A DNA stretch of 64,000 bases. It comes from Pseudobdellovibrionaceae bacterium (GTDB taxonomy: Bacteria > Bdellovibrionota > FAC87 > UBA2466 > JACKAF01). The stretch covers positions 496,001 to 560,000 of the forward strand of contig JACKAF010000001.1 in NCBI GenBank assembly GCA_020635235.1, given 5' to 3'. Each line of letters begins with the position of its first letter. Position 1 is the first letter of the stretch. Under the pieces are notes generated by a model. It saw only the letters and a program-made list of their open reading frames with translations. It was not told where the DNA came from and ran no database searches. Made by a program: the position numbers and the translations under genes. Positions 28,488 to 37,578 of this stretch are shown here, one piece after another.

Positions 28488-28509
28488 GCCGGGGGCTTCG
28501 GTCCCCGGC
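28488..28509 (+). terminator. Hairpin terminator with UUCG tetraloop
   Basis: GCCGGGGGC, then TTCG, then GTCCCCGGC form a stem of nine pairs (one G-U) capped by a TTCG tetraloop, 11 bp after the plus-strand stop and touching the stop of the convergent minus-strand gene. It may serve both directions. The T-tract on the plus strand is short (TATTTCTT). Confidence 0.75.
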
Positions 28510-29696
28510 TATTTCTTAAACTCGATGTCGGCCCAAATAGGAAAGTGATCGGAACCCACCTTGGCTTCGTAGTAGGCTTCACTCACGAAAGCGAAGCAAT
28601 CTTCCCCATCCTTTTTGTAGCTTACTTTTACAAATCCCTCAGGCGTGTCTTCTGTAACGGTTTTGCAACCGAGCTCTTTGCGGCGGCTATCAGGGAAATG
28701 GACGCCTCCGTTTCTTACCTCAAAGTGATCACTATGAAGAATGTAATCGAATTGCACCGTGAAAGGTTCCGGTCCGAAACCACCCTCGTAGGTTGGTGAC
28801 GGCGCATGCCAGTAGCTGAAAGTCTCTCCTAGGCGGCGAAGAACTTCGCTTCCCGGGTTGTTCTTGTCCTTAATATCCGTGTTCCAGTCGCCGAGTGCGA
28901 TAAATGGCGTGCCTTTAGCTAACGGGCGAATGCCGCCAATCTCTGCCGCCTCTTGCTTTGCCGATTTTCCAGTAAGGTACCATTCCAGAAAACGGATTTG
29001 ATCGGCATTCCGAACAATATTCAGCCCTCGGTCATTTCCAAAGTTGAAGGCGGGAACGGTATGCAAGAGAATTACGTGGAACTTACGCTTGCCCGACTTT
29101 AAGATGATGTCCGTAAAATTCTTGTCAAAGAGTTCCATCTCGATGGGGAATTTATTGCCGGCGGCATCCCGGTAGGGTTCCAAGTCGAGATCGGGAACAA
29201 AAGCATCCCAGCGGATGTCTGCAATAACTTTTTCTGAAACGATTGGGAACTTGGTGAGAGCCGCTGTTGAGTACTGAAAAGGAAAGATTCCAAAATTTAC
29301 GTGATCGACGAGCTTCATCCAGTTGGGGTCATTTGGATTGGTGCTATAGGTTCCGTCGGTCTTAGTGTGAGCGTTCTTGCCAGTGTTGGCCGGATTGAAA
29401 CTCACATTATACTTTTCACCCAATAGCTTTGCGACCAAGGCCGCATTTTCACCGTTGGTGGTATAAGTCTTGTCGGGCACGCCGGCCGAATCGTATTGCA
29501 TTTCATTCAAGGACAGCAGCTGCGGTTTGAGTTCTTTGATGATGGCCAGAGCGGCTTGCAATTGTTCGGATGGTTTTGCTTCACGAAGCTTTACGGAGTC
29601 TAGCTCTTTGATGTTGTATTGGACGACGCGAAACCCGAAGCTTGTCAGAGAAATTTGTAAGCCAAATACCAGGGCCAAAAGTCTTTTAGTATTCAT
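28509..29696 (-). CDS. Endonuclease/exonuclease/phosphatase family protein, secreted
   Basis: A 395-residue protein with a signal peptide (LALVFGLQISLTSFG). It carries the full EEP-fold motif set: VVQYNIKEL, LSLNEMQ (catalytic Glu), ILLHTVPA (His), ALGDWNTD (Asp/Asn), VQFDYILHS and the final GSDHFPIWADI (Asp-His). The fold covers DNases, sphingomyelinases and inositol phosphatases, so the substrate is open, but the exported location favours extracellular or periplasmic phosphodiester hydrolysis. It is a possible type II secretion client. It stands alone. Confidence 0.85.
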   Translation of the reverse strand: MNTKRLLALVFGLQISLTSFGFRVVQYNIKELDSVKLREAKPSEQLQAALAIIKELKPQLLSLNEMQYDSAGVPDKTYTTNGENAALVAKLLGEKYNVSFNPANTGKNAHTKTDGTYSTNPNDPNWMKLVDHVNFGIFPFQYSTAALTKFPIVSEKVIADIRWDAFVPDLDLEPYRDAAGNKFPIEMELFDKNFTDIILKSGKRKFHVILLHTVPAFNFGNDRGLNIVRNADQIRFLEWYLTGKSAKQEAAEIGGIRPLAKGTPFIALGDWNTDIKDKNNPGSEVLRRLGETFSYWHAPSPTYEGGFGPEPFTVQFDYILHSDHFEVRNGGVHFPDSRRKELGCKTVTEDTPEGFVKVSYKKDGEDCFAFVSEAYYEAKVGSDHFPIWADIEFKK

Positions 29697-29768
29697 GCCC
29701 CGACACTATGGCAGGAACGGCCGGCTCGCAAGAGCCGTGCGGTTACTTACCTAAAATTATCAAACGCG

Positions 29769-29939
29769 CTATACCACACCGCGTTTGCTGCCACCGGTGA
29801 TGAGTGAAATGACAAATAGAATCAAACCCACCACGAAAAGAATTTTGGCGATGGAAGCGGCCGTTCCCGCTAACCCGAAAAATCCGAACGCGCCAGCGAT
29901 CAAAGCCACCAGCAAGAATGTTAATGCCCAAGAAAACAT
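29769..29939 (-). CDS. DUF1328 family small membrane protein
   Basis: A 56-residue hydrophobic peptide with two membrane helices ([17 protein letters not shown] and [17 protein letters not shown]) separated by GLAGTAASI and ending [10 protein letters not shown], which matches the DUF1328 (YtjA) family closely. A strong ribosome site (GAGGAGG) lies 6 bases before the ATG at 29939. These proteins are widespread, often stress-induced, and of unknown function. Confidence 0.9.
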   Translation of the reverse strand: MFSWALTFLLVALIAGAFGFFGLAGTAASIAKILFVVGLILFVISLITGGSKRGVV

Positions 29940-30236
29940 TTGTACCTCCTCTGAATTGTCTGGTGATGGCTAGTGCAACTTCAGATCCAGTTTTTTGTGC
30001 CTACGGATTCCTCGGGCTGTCTCGATCCGGCTACAAATGGGTAGCAAATCGGTTACGCACAAAGTGCCTACTTGGTGGGCACTGACTGCATACACGCATA
30101 AATCACTGAAAATATTATGCTTTGTTAATGGCCTGCACGGAAGTTTTACGCTTTGCGCGAGCCCCGCGTGCCTGGATGTACTAGGAACGGGATTTGCTTA
30201 TTAATGGCTTGGATTTGCATCTTTGAAGGGGCAACT
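29940..30236. other. Intergenic region before the Gln-rich secreted protein gene
   Basis: About 297 bp between the divergent DUF1328 gene and the gene at 30237. The plus-strand frame is open back to 30153, but the extra residues look non-coding. I saw no clear promoter, repeat or RNA. Confidence 0.3.
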
Positions 30237-30896
30237 ATGTTTAGGTTACTAACGACTTCCTTATTTCTTTTGGCCGCCGTTCCGGCAATGGCCGACAGCC
30301 TACTAGATTTCGGATCTCTTTTTGACCCGGGTGTGGATCTTACCTCCATCGTAGGAAACGGGGGCGTGACGCAGGGGACGACCTCAATAAACCCTGAGTA
30401 CGCGAATCTAAACTCCGCCGCATCGTTTGCAAACACGAGCGCGCCTGGAATGGCGAATTTCAACGGGCTTCCCGGTATGGATTCAGCGTCCGCGCAAACG
30501 CTTGCGAACGATCCCAAACTTAGGCTTACGCTTGATTTCTTCCTTCGCTGTATCGCGCAAAACGTGCCTCCTCAGACCATCGCCCAAACACAGGAAGATG
30601 ATCTCTTTGGCTTTGGCGCACCTGCGCAGTCTGCTTTTAACATCGGAGACACCTCCAATCCGATCGTAAAGTATTGCATCCAGATGGCGGGCAGCCAGGC
30701 GCATGAATATCAAATCCATGTCGCTCAGGCCGCGCTTACCGCAATCGAGCAACAACAGCGCCAACAGCAGCAGCACGATCTTTCGGTTGTGATGACATTC
30801 CTTTCGCAGAATGGCGGGGATCAGGAAATGATGAATCTCTTGCCCATTTTGCTGGGGAACGGAGATGCCTCATCTCTATTGTTTGGCGGCTTTTAG
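30237..30896 (+). CDS. Secreted protein of unknown function, Gln-rich near C-terminus
   Basis: A 219-residue protein. The signal peptide starts at the chosen ATG 30237 (GAAGGGG upstream): MFRLLTTSLFLLAAVPAMA/DS. The mature part begins low-complexity (Ser/Asn/Gly) and then becomes helical around DPKLRLTLDFFLRCIAQNVP. It ends with a Gln-rich helix (AIEQQQRQQQQHD) and LLPILLGNGD. Two cysteines (LRCIAQ, KYCIQM) could pair. I recognise no domain. It ends convergently with the DUF3047 gene, 4-bp overlap. Confidence 0.7.
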   Translation: MFRLLTTSLFLLAAVPAMADSLLDFGSLFDPGVDLTSIVGNGGVTQGTTSINPEYANLNSAASFANTSAPGMANFNGLPGMDSASAQTLANDPKLRLTLDFFLRCIAQNVPPQTIAQTQEDDLFGFGAPAQSAFNIGDTSNPIVKYCIQMAGSQAHEYQIHVAQAALTAIEQQQRQQQQHDLSVVMTFLSQNGGDQEMMNLLPILLGNGDASSLLFGGF

Positions 30897-31537
30897 TTAT
30901 TGGATAAGACCAGTTCCGAAACGCTGGCCTCCGAGCGAGTCTCCAAATTATCGCTGTCCGCGAACAACCACAGGCCAAGCACCTTCAAACTTGGCTTAGG
31001 ACCCAAGTTCTTTGCCGAAATCAGGTCTCTCAGCGGGAATCCAGAATTTCTCTCTGTTTTTGGGGAGGCCCTTTTCATGCAGTTCACAAAACTCTTGTGA
31101 TAGGGACTCAGCTCACAAACCATCTTTGGATCTACTTGGGGCGTTGCGCAGTAGAAGAGTACATAGGAGAGAGGTTCATCCCGTGGAAGAGATTTCTGAA
31201 GCCCCCCAGGAAGAGAAATTCTTGAAGTCCCATCCGAAAGCAGAAGACCAATACGAACGGCGAAATCGTCTGTGCTCTTTTTAAGCGGGAGTTGCATGAC
31301 CTCTTGCGGAAACTTAGCAATCGCCCACTTCCAGTCTAAGCGCGTGTTAGCGCCAATCGGGATCGGTTCGGAGAAAAGATGAACGTAACCCCCGGAGGCA
31401 TTCTGAGTTTCAATCACCAGCTGCTTGTTATTTTCTTTTAGAGTGGGATTGCCTTTGAAGAAAATGGGATGGGCGTTCCACTGACTAAGAAGCATTGGGA
31501 TTACAAGGGACGAAAGTTTTTGCGCGACGGCAGGCAT
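30893..31537 (-). CDS. DUF3047-like protein
   Basis: A 214-residue protein resembling DUF3047: LDWKWAIAKFP, KKSTDDFAVRIGLLLSDG, LSYVLFYCATP and LWLFADSDNLETRSEASVSEL follow the family's order (core DD-A-R, final D-DN motif). Such proteins are usually periplasmic and uncharacterised. The first 20 residues are weakly hydrophobic, so export is possible but unsure. It begins 18 bp after the alpha/beta hydrolase stop on the same strand, so the two probably share a transcript. Confidence 0.65.
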   Translation of the reverse strand: MPAVAQKLSSLVIPMLLSQWNAHPIFFKGNPTLKENNKQLVIETQNASGGYVHLFSEPIPIGANTRLDWKWAIAKFPQEVMQLPLKKSTDDFAVRIGLLLSDGTSRISLPGGLQKSLPRDEPLSYVLFYCATPQVDPKMVCELSPYHKSFVNCMKRASPKTERNSGFPLRDLISAKNLGPKPSLKVLGLWLFADSDNLETRSEASVSELVLSNN

Positions 31538-31555
31538 CTTCCCAGTATACCACTG

Positions 31556-32218
31556 CTAAACGAGCTTCATGGTCCATTGCATGACGGAATCGGCGAGCTC
31601 GTCCAGTACTTCCTGCGGTGTGCGCCCCGAGCGTTTTAAGACGTCAAAACCGTGATCGGCGCCGTCAATGATGAGGAGCGTTGCTTTTTTGAGCGGCGCT
31701 ACCGTTTCCTTCATCAAGGCCAAATCGGCTAACTTGTCGCGTGTTCCCTGCAAAAAGAGCTGCGGGACAGTGATACTGGGCAGGTGTGCGGCCCGCTTGG
31801 TGGCGGGCTTATCGGGCGGGTGCAACGGGAAGCCTAAGTAAACGAGGCCCAGGATCGAAAGACTTTTTTCTGCCGCCAGCTGGGAAGCCATTCGACCTCC
31901 GAAAGATTTTCCGCCAAGGAGGCACGGAAGACTCGGTGCCTCTTTTTTCGCTCGTTCTAGAGCGGCCGCGATCGCTTGCTTGGCGACTGCAGGGCTATCT
32001 GGCCTTCGCTTTCCGGCCTCCATGTATGGGAAATTGAAGCGCAAGCTGGCGATCCCACGTTTTGCTAAGCCAGCCGATAAATTCTCCAGAAATGGGTGCT
32101 CCATTCCCGCACCGGCTCCATGAGCCATAACAAATATCGCGGCACTCTTGGTAGGCAGGCGCAATAGGCCACTCGTTTTTCCGTCGGCGATCTTAAGTGA
32201 AATTTTCCTTGCGCGCAT
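31556..32218 (-). CDS. Alpha/beta hydrolase (KANL3/Tex30-like)
   Basis: A 220-residue cytoplasmic alpha/beta hydrolase with the nucleophile elbow GKSFGG, the oxyanion stretch AHGAGAGMEHPF, the acid in LQGTRDKLAD and the final histidine in IDGADHGF. This is the dienelactone-hydrolase-like group of KANL3/Tex30 proteins, whose substrate is unknown. It starts opposite the ApaH gene, giving a divergent promoter region of about 70 bp. Confidence 0.85.
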   Translation of the reverse strand: MRARKISLKIADGKTSGLLRLPTKSAAIFVMAHGAGAGMEHPFLENLSAGLAKRGIASLRFNFPYMEAGKRRPDSPAVAKQAIAAALERAKKEAPSLPCLLGGKSFGGRMASQLAAEKSLSILGLVYLGFPLHPPDKPATKRAAHLPSITVPQLFLQGTRDKLADLALMKETVAPLKKATLLIIDGADHGFDVLKRSGRTPQEVLDELADSVMQWTMKLV

Positions 32219-32289
32219 GTTTTAGCCTAACAAGCTTTTTGAGTGACAGGCACATCTTTTCTCGCAACGATGATACTAAGGAGATAGTA

Positions 32290-33093
32290 GTGGCCACCTA
32301 TGTTGTCGGGGATGTGCAGGGTTGTTATAGGAGCCTTCGGGCGCTCGTAGAGAAAATTGCGCCTGGTAAGAATGACTGCCTGGTGTTTGCGGGTGATGTC
32401 GTCAATCGAGGCCCGAATTCCCTTGAGGTGCTTCGATTTCTCAGTGAGGGTTCGCTGTCGGTCCGCTGTGTGTTGGGGAATCATGATCTTTGGGCGCTTG
32501 CACGTTATTACCTGAAAGTGCCGCCTGGAAAACGCGACACTTTGGACCCTCTTTTGGAGTCCCCGGACGCGTCTCGGTTATTTGAATGGTTGGGGCAGTG
32601 GCCCCTTGCTGAGGCGATTGGTAATGGTTTGAGTCTTCACGGAGGGGTGCACCCCGACTGGACCCAAGAGCTCAGTCTTCAACTTTCTTCGGCAGTGCAA
32701 AAACGATTGAATGGCTCTGAGCGGGATGGCTTTCTCCAACGCATCATTGCTCGGAATGCACCTGAATGGAATCCGACACTTGATGAGTATGAGAGAGAGC
32801 TTGCGGCGGTGCGGTGGTTTACCCGCGCTCGCGTATGCGATCCGAACGGAAGGCTGGATGCGGAATTCAGTGGTCCCCCGGACGCTATTCCAGCAGGTCT
32901 ATTGCCCTGGTACGCGGTGCCGGGCCGGCGGACGAAAGGCAGGCGTCTCTATTTCGGGCATTGGGCAGCGCATGGTTTTCTTTGTAACTCCGATGTGGTG
33001 GCGCTCGATACCGGCTGCGTTTGGGGAGGCCAACTGACGGCCATTCGAGCCGAAGACGATCACCTTTTCCAGGTTCCAAGCGCCGAAGTCTAA
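32290..33093 (+). CDS. apaH: Symmetrical bis(5'-nucleosyl)-tetraphosphatase
   Basis: ApaH cleaves Ap4A into two ADP and so limits alarmone levels. The protein aligns with E. coli ApaH along its length: VATYVVGDVQGCYRSLRALV, FAGDVVNRGP, CVLGNHDLWALA, PLLESPDASRLFEWL, RVCDPNGRLD, LPWYAVPG, FGHWAA and ALDTGCVWGGQLTAIR. The GTG at 32290 is chosen because AAGGAG lies 6 bases upstream and the family starts there. Gln stands in place of His in GDVQG, as in several other ApaH sequences. It is followed by a HisC-like gene after 110 bp. Confidence 0.93.
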   Translation: MATYVVGDVQGCYRSLRALVEKIAPGKNDCLVFAGDVVNRGPNSLEVLRFLSEGSLSVRCVLGNHDLWALARYYLKVPPGKRDTLDPLLESPDASRLFEWLGQWPLAEAIGNGLSLHGGVHPDWTQELSLQLSSAVQKRLNGSERDGFLQRIIARNAPEWNPTLDEYERELAAVRWFTRARVCDPNGRLDAEFSGPPDAIPAGLLPWYAVPGRRTKGRRLYFGHWAAHGFLCNSDVVALDTGCVWGGQLTAIRAEDDHLFQVPSAEV

Positions 33094-33203
33094 TTGCAAA
33101 ATGTGCAAGCTATAGTTTTACTCTTTGCACTTATTCACAAAGCTTATTCCCGGTACTTTCAATTATGGCCGCTTCGCGGTGGCTCTCACTGGGAGGTGTT
33201 GGG

Positions 33204-34391
33204 ATGAGTTTTGATATCGATCTTTCATTGTTTAATCGCAAGGCGCACAATCCGTCATTTGGGAGTTTGCGCCGCACGCTCAAGCCCGAAATGGCAGCGA
33301 AGCTAATCGATTTTTGTGTGCCGGTGAACCCATATTTTCCAACTCAGGCCATGCTGCAGAGTTATAAGGACGATTTGGAGAACATCCTCAAGTACTACCC
33401 CGATCAAAATGAGCCGATTGCGGAGACGCTGGCTCGGGTGATGGGCTTGAATTCGGATGCCGTTGTCATGGCGAACGGCTCGACGGAGGCGATTACCTGG
33501 ATTGATCATCTTTTTATCAAAGAAAGCATCGCGACCCCCATTCCTACTTTTGGCAGATGGACAGATCAGCCTTTGGAGACGGGAAAGCGCCTGGAAGTTT
33601 TTTTACGTCTACCGGAGAATAATTTTGCTCTAAACACAGCTGAGTTCGCGGCATTTGTGAGAAAGACGCGCTCCCGGACCGCTGCCATCTGCAACCCGAA
33701 TAACCCGACCGGTGCCCTGTTGAGCAAAGAAGAAGTATTGGACCTTTGCCGCGATCTAGCTGACTTGGACTTGGTAATTGTGGACGAATCCTTTATCGAT
33801 TTTTCTGAGATCGAGGGCGTCCCTACGATTGCGAAGGAGGCCCAGTCGCTCAAGAATGTGATCGTCGTAAAAAGTCTAGGTAAGAACTTTGGTATGCACG
33901 GGCTCCGCTTTGGGTATACCGTTTCCAATCCCAGAATCGCGGGAGCGCTACGGCACAAGCTGCCGCATTGGAACGTGAATGCCATTGGCGAAAGAGTCAT
34001 CCAGGACTTGGAGGCGAACGCGGCCGCCTATGAGGCCAGCCGGCGGCAGGTGATTGCGGATCGCCAGTACCTGTTCGGGCAGCTGCAGAAGGTCGAGGGC
34101 ATCCGTGTGTTTCCTTCCAAGGCCAATTTTGTTTTCTTTCGCTGCCCTGACATTGTATCGGGTGCCCGATTGCGTGATCTCCTAATCGAAAAAGAAGGTC
34201 TTTTTGTCCGCGAGTGCGGCAATAAGGTGGGATCTTCAAGTCAGTATGTTCGGGTGGCCGCGAACCCAAGGCCCCACACCGATCGTCTGATAGGGGCTCT
34301 GGAGCGTTCAATAAAGCGCCTTACCGTTGAGGGGGCGCTGGCGGCGTCAGTCGGTTCCTCCCATTCACAGCAGAGTGTACCAAGTATTTGA
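33204..34391 (+). CDS. HisC-like (class I/II) aminotransferase
   Basis: A 395-residue PLP enzyme of the histidinol-phosphate aminotransferase/CobD-like group. Markers are LKYYPDQNEPIAETLARVMG near the N-terminus, AICNPNNPTGALLSKEE, the PLP-phenolate region IVDESFIDF, the Schiff-base lysine in KSLGKNFGMHGLRFGY (Lys 227), and the C-terminal arginine segment YVRVAANPR. The ATG at 33204 has GGGAGG upstream. The frame is open further 5' but lacks family sequence. No histidine or cobalamin genes are nearby, so the true substrate is uncertain. Confidence 0.85.
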   Translation: MSFDIDLSLFNRKAHNPSFGSLRRTLKPEMAAKLIDFCVPVNPYFPTQAMLQSYKDDLENILKYYPDQNEPIAETLARVMGLNSDAVVMANGSTEAITWIDHLFIKESIATPIPTFGRWTDQPLETGKRLEVFLRLPENNFALNTAEFAAFVRKTRSRTAAICNPNNPTGALLSKEEVLDLCRDLADLDLVIVDESFIDFSEIEGVPTIAKEAQSLKNVIVVKSLGKNFGMHGLRFGYTVSNPRIAGALRHKLPHWNVNAIGERVIQDLEANAAAYEASRRQVIADRQYLFGQLQKVEGIRVFPSKANFVFFRCPDIVSGARLRDLLIEKEGLFVRECGNKVGSSSQYVRVAANPRPHTDRLIGALERSIKRLTVEGALAASVGSSHSQQSVPSI

Positions 34392-34422
34392 TTGAGGGAT
34401 GGCACCGGGGTAGACTTCCTCG

Positions 34423-35586
34423 ATGGCAAACGTGACGCAACGCACACGGACCTCGCTCTGGCAGATTGTCGGGCTCGTGGTTTTTGGCTCCTTTCTCGCC
34501 GTTTTGGTGATTGAAATCGCTCTGCAGTTTTTGCCGGTGCACGACTCGATGCAGGCCTTGGCTGTAAATGCGCAGTCGCCGGTGGCCCGCTACCAACCTG
34601 ATAGAGATTTTACATACTCGTTAGGAGCCGATTTTGCGATTGTGAACCGCGGCCACGTAAACAACGCAGGCTTCGTCAACAACCAGGACTACGATTCGAA
34701 GTTGCGGACGCCGCTCGTTGCGATCGTCGGCGACAGTTATGTAGAAGCCCTGATGGTTCCGTATAAGCAAACTCTGCAGGGGACTTTGGCGCGCGCCGTG
34801 GGAAAGGAAGGGCGGGTGTACAGCTTTGCCATGTCGGGAGCCCCGCTCTCCCAATATCTGGTGTACGCCGATGCCGCTCGAAAAGACTACAAGCCGAATG
34901 CGATGATTTTTGTGATTGTCGGCAACGATTTTGACGAATCTCTGCCCAAGTATCGTGAAGGGAATGGGAAACGCTTTCACTATTTTAAGGAGGAAGGCGG
35001 CGAGCTGAACTTAAGCCGTGAGGACTATGAGCCCTCAAGCTTGCGACAGTGGCTTCGCAAGTCAGCGTTGCTTAGGTACCTTTATATCAACGTGCACGCA
35101 CCGGAAGTGTTATCGAAACTGCGCACCCTTTGGTCCAACAAGGCTACCGCCAAAGCGGAATCAAACTTCGTTGGAAATACTTCAGCAGAAGTCGATCCGG
35201 AAAGGCTGCGGTTATCCGAGGGTGTCGTCGATAAGTTCTTCGAGATGCTTCCAGAAAAATCGGGTCTAGATCCGAACCACATCGTATTTGTCTTGGACGG
35301 GATGCGCCCGGAGCTCTATTCCCTCGATTCCTACCGGTCGGCACACCAGAGTTACTTTGGACAAATGCGTTCTTACTTCATGTTGAATGCTCAAAAAAGA
35401 GGCTACGAGATAGTAGATCTGCATTCGTATTTTGCAGCAAAACACAAACGGACCGGCGCAAAGTTTGAATTTGACCGGGACGCTCACTGGAATGCCAAAG
35501 GGCACCAAACTGCTGCAGAGGCCGTGCTCCAAACGTCGCTATGGAGTCATTTATTTCCGGGGGCACACTTGGGGATAGGCGAGTAG
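34423..35586 (+). CDS. SGNH/GDSL-like hydrolase with N-terminal membrane anchor
   Basis: A 387-residue protein with one N-terminal membrane helix (IVGLVVFGSFLAVLVIEIAL) and a periplasmic SGNH hydrolase domain: block I VAIVGDSYVEAL (Ser105), an Asn block IVGNDFDES, and the final DAHWNAKGHQ with the catalytic Asp-His. This resembles AlgJ/AlgX-type acetyltransferases or esterases acting on glycans. It converges, 3 bp apart, on the carbamoyltransferase/DUF5989/SxtJ operon, a set often found together with SGNH proteins. Confidence 0.8.
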   Translation: MANVTQRTRTSLWQIVGLVVFGSFLAVLVIEIALQFLPVHDSMQALAVNAQSPVARYQPDRDFTYSLGADFAIVNRGHVNNAGFVNNQDYDSKLRTPLVAIVGDSYVEALMVPYKQTLQGTLARAVGKEGRVYSFAMSGAPLSQYLVYADAARKDYKPNAMIFVIVGNDFDESLPKYREGNGKRFHYFKEEGGELNLSREDYEPSSLRQWLRKSALLRYLYINVHAPEVLSKLRTLWSNKATAKAESNFVGNTSAEVDPERLRLSEGVVDKFFEMLPEKSGLDPNHIVFVLDGMRPELYSLDSYRSAHQSYFGQMRSYFMLNAQKRGYEIVDLHSYFAAKHKRTGAKFEFDRDAHWNAKGHQTAAEAVLQTSLWSHLFPGAHLGIGE

Positions 35587-35589
35587 GAG

Positions 35590-37416
35590 CTAATCCAGCT
35601 CGAATTGTTCGCGGTAGTCCTTTGCAAGTTCCGCATTTTGGTCTTCTTTCCGCAAGATACAGTTCCCAATGGCGAGCACATCTAAGCCGGTTCCCATAAA
35701 ACAATGGAAAGCATCTTCGGGGCTCTCGACTATGGGTTCGCCGCGGACGTTGAAGCTGGTGTTAACCAAAACCGGGACGCCCGTTTTTTCGCCAAAGCGT
35801 TTTAGCAGGTGGTGGTACCGCGGGTTGCGCTGGGCTTCGACGGTCTGCACTCGAGCGGAGTAATCGACATGTGTGACTGCTGGGATGGCCGATCGTGGGA
35901 CATTGAGTTTTTCAATCCCAAAAAGGCTGCTCTCCTCTTCCGTCATTTGGCGACGGTGAGACTCGCTCACCGGTGCCACCATCAGCATGTATGGGCTGTC
36001 GTCGGCGAGGCCAAACCATTCCTTCGCCGCCTCTTTAGTAACAGAGGGTGCGAACGGCCTGAAGGACTCGCGAAACTTGATCTTCAGGTTAATGCGCTTT
36101 TGGGTATCTGTAGGGCGCGGATCGGCAAGAATCGATCGGTTTCCGAGCGCTCTTGGACCAAACTCCATTCTTCCCTGAAACCAACCGACTGCTTTTCCCT
36201 GCTGCAGCAGATCCGAAACCTCTTCAACCAAATCGCCCTCAGTGGCGAGTTCCTCGATCACGGCCCCTGCGCGTTTCAGGCGTTGCACAATCTCATCCTG
36301 CTTGTACTCGGTCCCAAGATAAGATCCTGCCATAGAATCTGCAGCTTGTACGTGGCGGGGTTGCTTCAAGAATAGATAGTGAGCGGCGAGAGCAGCACCC
36401 AGAGCCCCTCCTGCATCGCCGGCTGCGGGTTGGACCCAGATTTCATCAAAAATCTTGGCTCGCGAAACAACCCCATTCGCTACGCAATTCAGTGCGACGC
36501 CGCCCGCCAGACAGAGCTTATTGAGGCCTGTCGTTTTCTTTGCCTCACGCGCGAGTTTGAGAACTACTTCCTCAGTGACAAGTTGTATGGAGGCAGCCAC
36601 GTCCATGTGTTTTTGTTCCAGTGCTTCTTCAGGTTTTCGCACTGGAAAGCCGAACAAGTTGGCGAACTTCCGATTCACCATCGTAAGGCCGGTACAGTAG
36701 TCAAAATACTCTAAATTGATTTGGAACGATCCATCCTCTTTTGCGTGAATCAAATGCTCGCGAATGAGATCTGCATATCTTGGCTCGCCGTAGGGTGCTA
36801 GGCCCATCAATTTATATTCGCCAGAATTGACCTTGAAGCCACAAAAGTAAGTAAAGGCGGAATAGAGTAAACCCAAGGAGTGCGGAAAGTGGATCTCTTT
36901 AAGTAGCTCTAGCGAGTTTCCCTCTCCTTTCGCGATACTGGTTGTCGTCCACTCGCCGACGCCGTCCATTGTAAGTACGACGGCATTCTCGAAAGGCGAT
37001 GGGAAAAAAGCCGAGGCGGCATGCGAAAGGTGGTGCTCAGAAAAAAGAAGGCGCTCGCGTAGGTCCATGTTAGGGAAAAAAGCAGCCAACTCTTTTCGAA
37101 GTAAACTTTTCTGAAAGAGCTTGTCCTTCAACCAAACCGGAAGCGCTTTGGAGAACGATCGGAATCCGCGCGGGGAAAACTCAAGGTAGGTTTCCAGCAA
37201 CCGTTCGAACTTGAGGAAAGGCTTGTCGTAAAAAACGATGTAGTCGACATCGCCAGGCGCTTGATCCAAGCAAAATTGGATCGCGTGCTTGGGAAACCTG
37301 GCGTCGTGCTTTTTACGGCTGAACCGTTCTTCCTGAGCCGCGGCCAAGACCTTACCGTCTTCGAGTAGGGCGGCTGCGCTGTCATGGTACAGGGCTGAAA
37401 TACCTAGGATTCGCAT
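35590..37416 (-). CDS. NodU/TobZ-type O-carbamoyltransferase
   Basis: A 608-residue carbamoyltransferase that would use carbamoyl phosphate and ATP to carbamoylate a hydroxyl on a sugar, antibiotic or glycolipid. It has the N-terminal domain (ILGISALYHDSAAALL, HHLSHAASAFFPSPF, VVLTMDGVGEWTTT) and the C-terminal domain (GWFQGRMEFGPRALGNRSIL, VNTSFNVRGEPIVESPED). The ATG at 37416 has AAGAGG upstream; the frame extends to 37554 but only over the DUF5989 gene. It is third in an SxtJ-DUF5989-carbamoyltransferase operon. Confidence 0.9.
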   Translation of the reverse strand: MRILGISALYHDSAAALLEDGKVLAAAQEERFSRKKHDARFPKHAIQFCLDQAPGDVDYIVFYDKPFLKFERLLETYLEFSPRGFRSFSKALPVWLKDKLFQKSLLRKELAAFFPNMDLRERLLFSEHHLSHAASAFFPSPFENAVVLTMDGVGEWTTTSIAKGEGNSLELLKEIHFPHSLGLLYSAFTYFCGFKVNSGEYKLMGLAPYGEPRYADLIREHLIHAKEDGSFQINLEYFDYCTGLTMVNRKFANLFGFPVRKPEEALEQKHMDVAASIQLVTEEVVLKLAREAKKTTGLNKLCLAGGVALNCVANGVVSRAKIFDEIWVQPAAGDAGGALGAALAAHYLFLKQPRHVQAADSMAGSYLGTEYKQDEIVQRLKRAGAVIEELATEGDLVEEVSDLLQQGKAVGWFQGRMEFGPRALGNRSILADPRPTDTQKRINLKIKFRESFRPFAPSVTKEAAKEWFGLADDSPYMLMVAPVSESHRRQMTEEESSLFGIEKLNVPRSAIPAVTHVDYSARVQTVEAQRNPRYHHLLKRFGEKTGVPVLVNTSFNVRGEPIVESPEDAFHCFMGTGLDVLAIGNCILRKEDQNAELAKDYREQFELD

Positions 37417-37424
37417 TCGGCCTC

Positions 37425-37577
37425 TTAGAAAAGCGTGTAGATAAACGGTGCAACCGCAGTTCCCTGGCTTAGCACGATGAGCCCGCCAAGCGCCAAAAGG
37501 GCCACGAGCAAGGGGAGCAACCAAAACTTCTTTCTTACCCTGAGGAATCGCCAAAACTCCGACATGAACTCGACCAT
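37425..37577 (-). CDS. DUF5989 family small membrane protein
   Basis: A 50-residue protein with an amphipathic basic start (MVEFMSEFWRFLRVRKKFWL) and one membrane helix (LPLLVALLALGGLIVLSQG), ending VAPFIYTLF. This matches the DUF5989 proteins that accompany SxtJ and carbamoyltransferase genes. Its start lies just after the SxtJ stop, with GGAG inside the SxtJ end, and its stop is 8 bp before the carbamoyltransferase start. Confidence 0.88.
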   Translation of the reverse strand: MVEFMSEFWRFLRVRKKFWLLPLLVALLALGGLIVLSQGTAVAPFIYTLF

Positions 37578-37578
37578 T

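Noticed and set aside
33094..33203. Hairpin GTGCAA...TTGCAC before the HisC-like gene
   Set aside because: Only six pairs with a long loop and no U-tract; not convincing as a terminator or riboswitch.
37417..37554. N-terminal extension of the carbamoyltransferase
   Set aside because: It overlaps the DUF5989 gene in another frame; the family starts at 37416 with a good ribosome site.
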